Origin: Bacteroidota bacterium
GTDB taxonomy: Bacteria; Bacteroidota; Bacteroidia; Bacteroidales; UBA1556
Direction of reading: 5' to 3'
NCBI GenBank assembly: GCA_003648395.1
Contig: QMPB01000191.1
Location: 1-7,710, forward strand
DNA: 7,710 bases
Position 1 is the stretch's first letter; each line of letters opens with the position of its first letter. Position numbers and translations under genes: made by a program. Of the stretch, positions 7,072 through 7,710 are shown in pieces. The notes beneath the pieces were generated by a model. The model searched no databases and had not been told where the DNA came from. It worked only from the letters and a program-made list of their open reading frames with translations.

Positions 7072-7710
7072 ATGAAACATATAACGAAAGAACAAAGGTA
7101 CGAAATTAAGGCATATTTGAAATGTAATATGTCTCAAAAATTTATTGCAGATGCTATTGGACTCTGCGAATCCTCAATATCAAGGGAACTAAAACGTAAT
7201 AGTTCTAAAAGACTAATTTACCAGCCAGCCAAGGCACAGGAGAAAGCAGAGGAGAGAAAAGAGCGTTTTAATCAAAAACGTAAGTTTGATATCAATGCAG
7301 AAAGGATCGTAATTAAATACCTTGAAGATGAACAATTATCCCCAAAACAGATAGTCGGGATATGTAAAAAGGGTAGTATTCCAATGGTAAGCCACGAAAG
7401 GATATATGCCTTTATACGAGAGGATAAGGCTAATGGAGGTGATTTATATAAGCACACCAGGCATAGACTAAAACATCGTAAGAGACCAGTAGGAGGTAAA
7501 AAGGTCGTAATCAAAGACAAGGTCTCAATTGAAGAACGAAGCTCTGTAATTAACAACAAAGAGCGGTTTGGTGACTGGGAGATTGATCTAATTGTAGGTA
7601 AGGAGAATAAGGGCGCAATAGTTACAATTGTAGAAAGAACAACAGCCTTTTTTATGAAGAAGAAACTAAAAAATGGTAAGAATGCTAAAAGTTTAGCTAA
7701 AGAAGTAATA
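7072..7710 (+). CDS. IS30-family transposase, N-terminal 213 codons (3' end outside window)
   Basis: The frame is open from the ATG at 7072 to the right edge. The start MKHITKEQRYEIKAYLK is the typical beginning of this family in Bacteroidota, which supports the ATG chosen. Residues 1-44 form the N-terminal helix-turn-helix that binds the element ends (SQKFIADAIGLCESSISREL, then KRN). Residues 89-118 carry the family block LSPKQIVGI and VSHERIYAFIRED. A basic segment follows (HTRHRLKHRKRP, near 132-143). GDWEIDLIVGK contains Asp172, the expected first residue of the DDE catalytic triad of the RNase H-fold core; the second Asp and the Glu lie past the edge. Family members are usually about 300-380 aa, so roughly the first 60 percent is here, with no frameshift or stop seen. 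The enzyme cuts and joins the IS ends during transposition. Confidence 0.95.
   Translation, partial: MKHITKEQRYEIKAYLKCNMSQKFIADAIGLCESSISRELKRNSSKRLIYQPAKAQEKAEERKERFNQKRKFDINAERIVIKYLEDEQLSPKQIVGICKKGSIPMVSHERIYAFIREDKANGGDLYKHTRHRLKHRKRPVGGKKVVIKDKVSIEERSSVINNKERFGDWEIDLIVGKENKGAIVTIVERTTAFFMKKKLKNGKNAKSLAKEVI

Larger units (their letters stand above)
7009..7710 (+). mobile_element. IS30-family insertion sequence, left part only (boundary approximate)
   Basis: The element is inferred from the IS30-type transposase gene. The left terminal inverted repeat cannot be identified because the right end, needed for comparison, lies outside the window. The stated left coordinate is only the first base after the 22-bp palindrome. 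The true end may lie anywhere in roughly 6942-7045, and the palindrome itself may belong to the element. Whether the copy is complete and active cannot be judged here. Confidence 0.6.

Noticed and set aside
7272..7559. Minus-strand open frame of 95 codons
   Set aside because: It is antisense to the IS30 transposase core, whose family motifs are clear in the plus frame.

Overview
The window looks like chromosomal DNA of a member of the Bacteroidota. It is AT-rich. It carries a very large secreted protein built from domains typical of that phylum: a Bacteroidota-style parallel beta-helix, a DIGADEF-type boundary motif, CARDB-like modules and an Ig-like module. It also holds two membrane-spanning TPR/helix-turn-helix regulators of a type common there, and matches to the Bacteroidota promoter -7 element (TAnnTTTG). 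No rRNA, tRNA or CRISPR array is visible.

Layout, left to right. (1) Positions 1-3802, minus strand: the N-terminal 1267 codons of a giant exported surface or adhesin-like protein whose C-terminus lies beyond the left edge. (2) Positions 3803-3975: a short intergenic region with a candidate promoter, a spaced 9-bp direct repeat and an imperfect palindrome overlapping the stop of the next gene. (3) Positions 3976-5631 and 5670-6584, both minus strand: two paralogous regulators separated by 38 bp and probably co-transcribed. The 551-aa protein has a signal peptide, about seven periplasmic TPRs, one membrane helix, a cytoplasmic linker and a LuxR-like HTH. The 304-aa protein has the same plan but keeps only the last TPR hairpin. 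(4) Positions 6585-7071: about 490 bp without a credible gene, holding an 8-bp inverted repeat, a perfect 22-bp inverted repeat and a promoter match. (5) Positions 7072-7710, plus strand: the first 213 codons of an IS30-family transposase, cut by the right edge.

How they may work together (inference): the two regulators look like one-component transmembrane sensors with periplasmic protein-protein interaction repeats joined through the membrane to a DNA-binding domain. They are transcribed toward the large surface protein and sit immediately upstream of it, so that gene is the most obvious candidate target. The IS30 element is a separate mobile unit. Its start lies next to a long perfect palindrome, which may be its target site or a repeat unrelated to it.

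The two largest partial genes (the surface protein and the transposase) are open at the window edges, so their full lengths and C-terminal features cannot be judged here.
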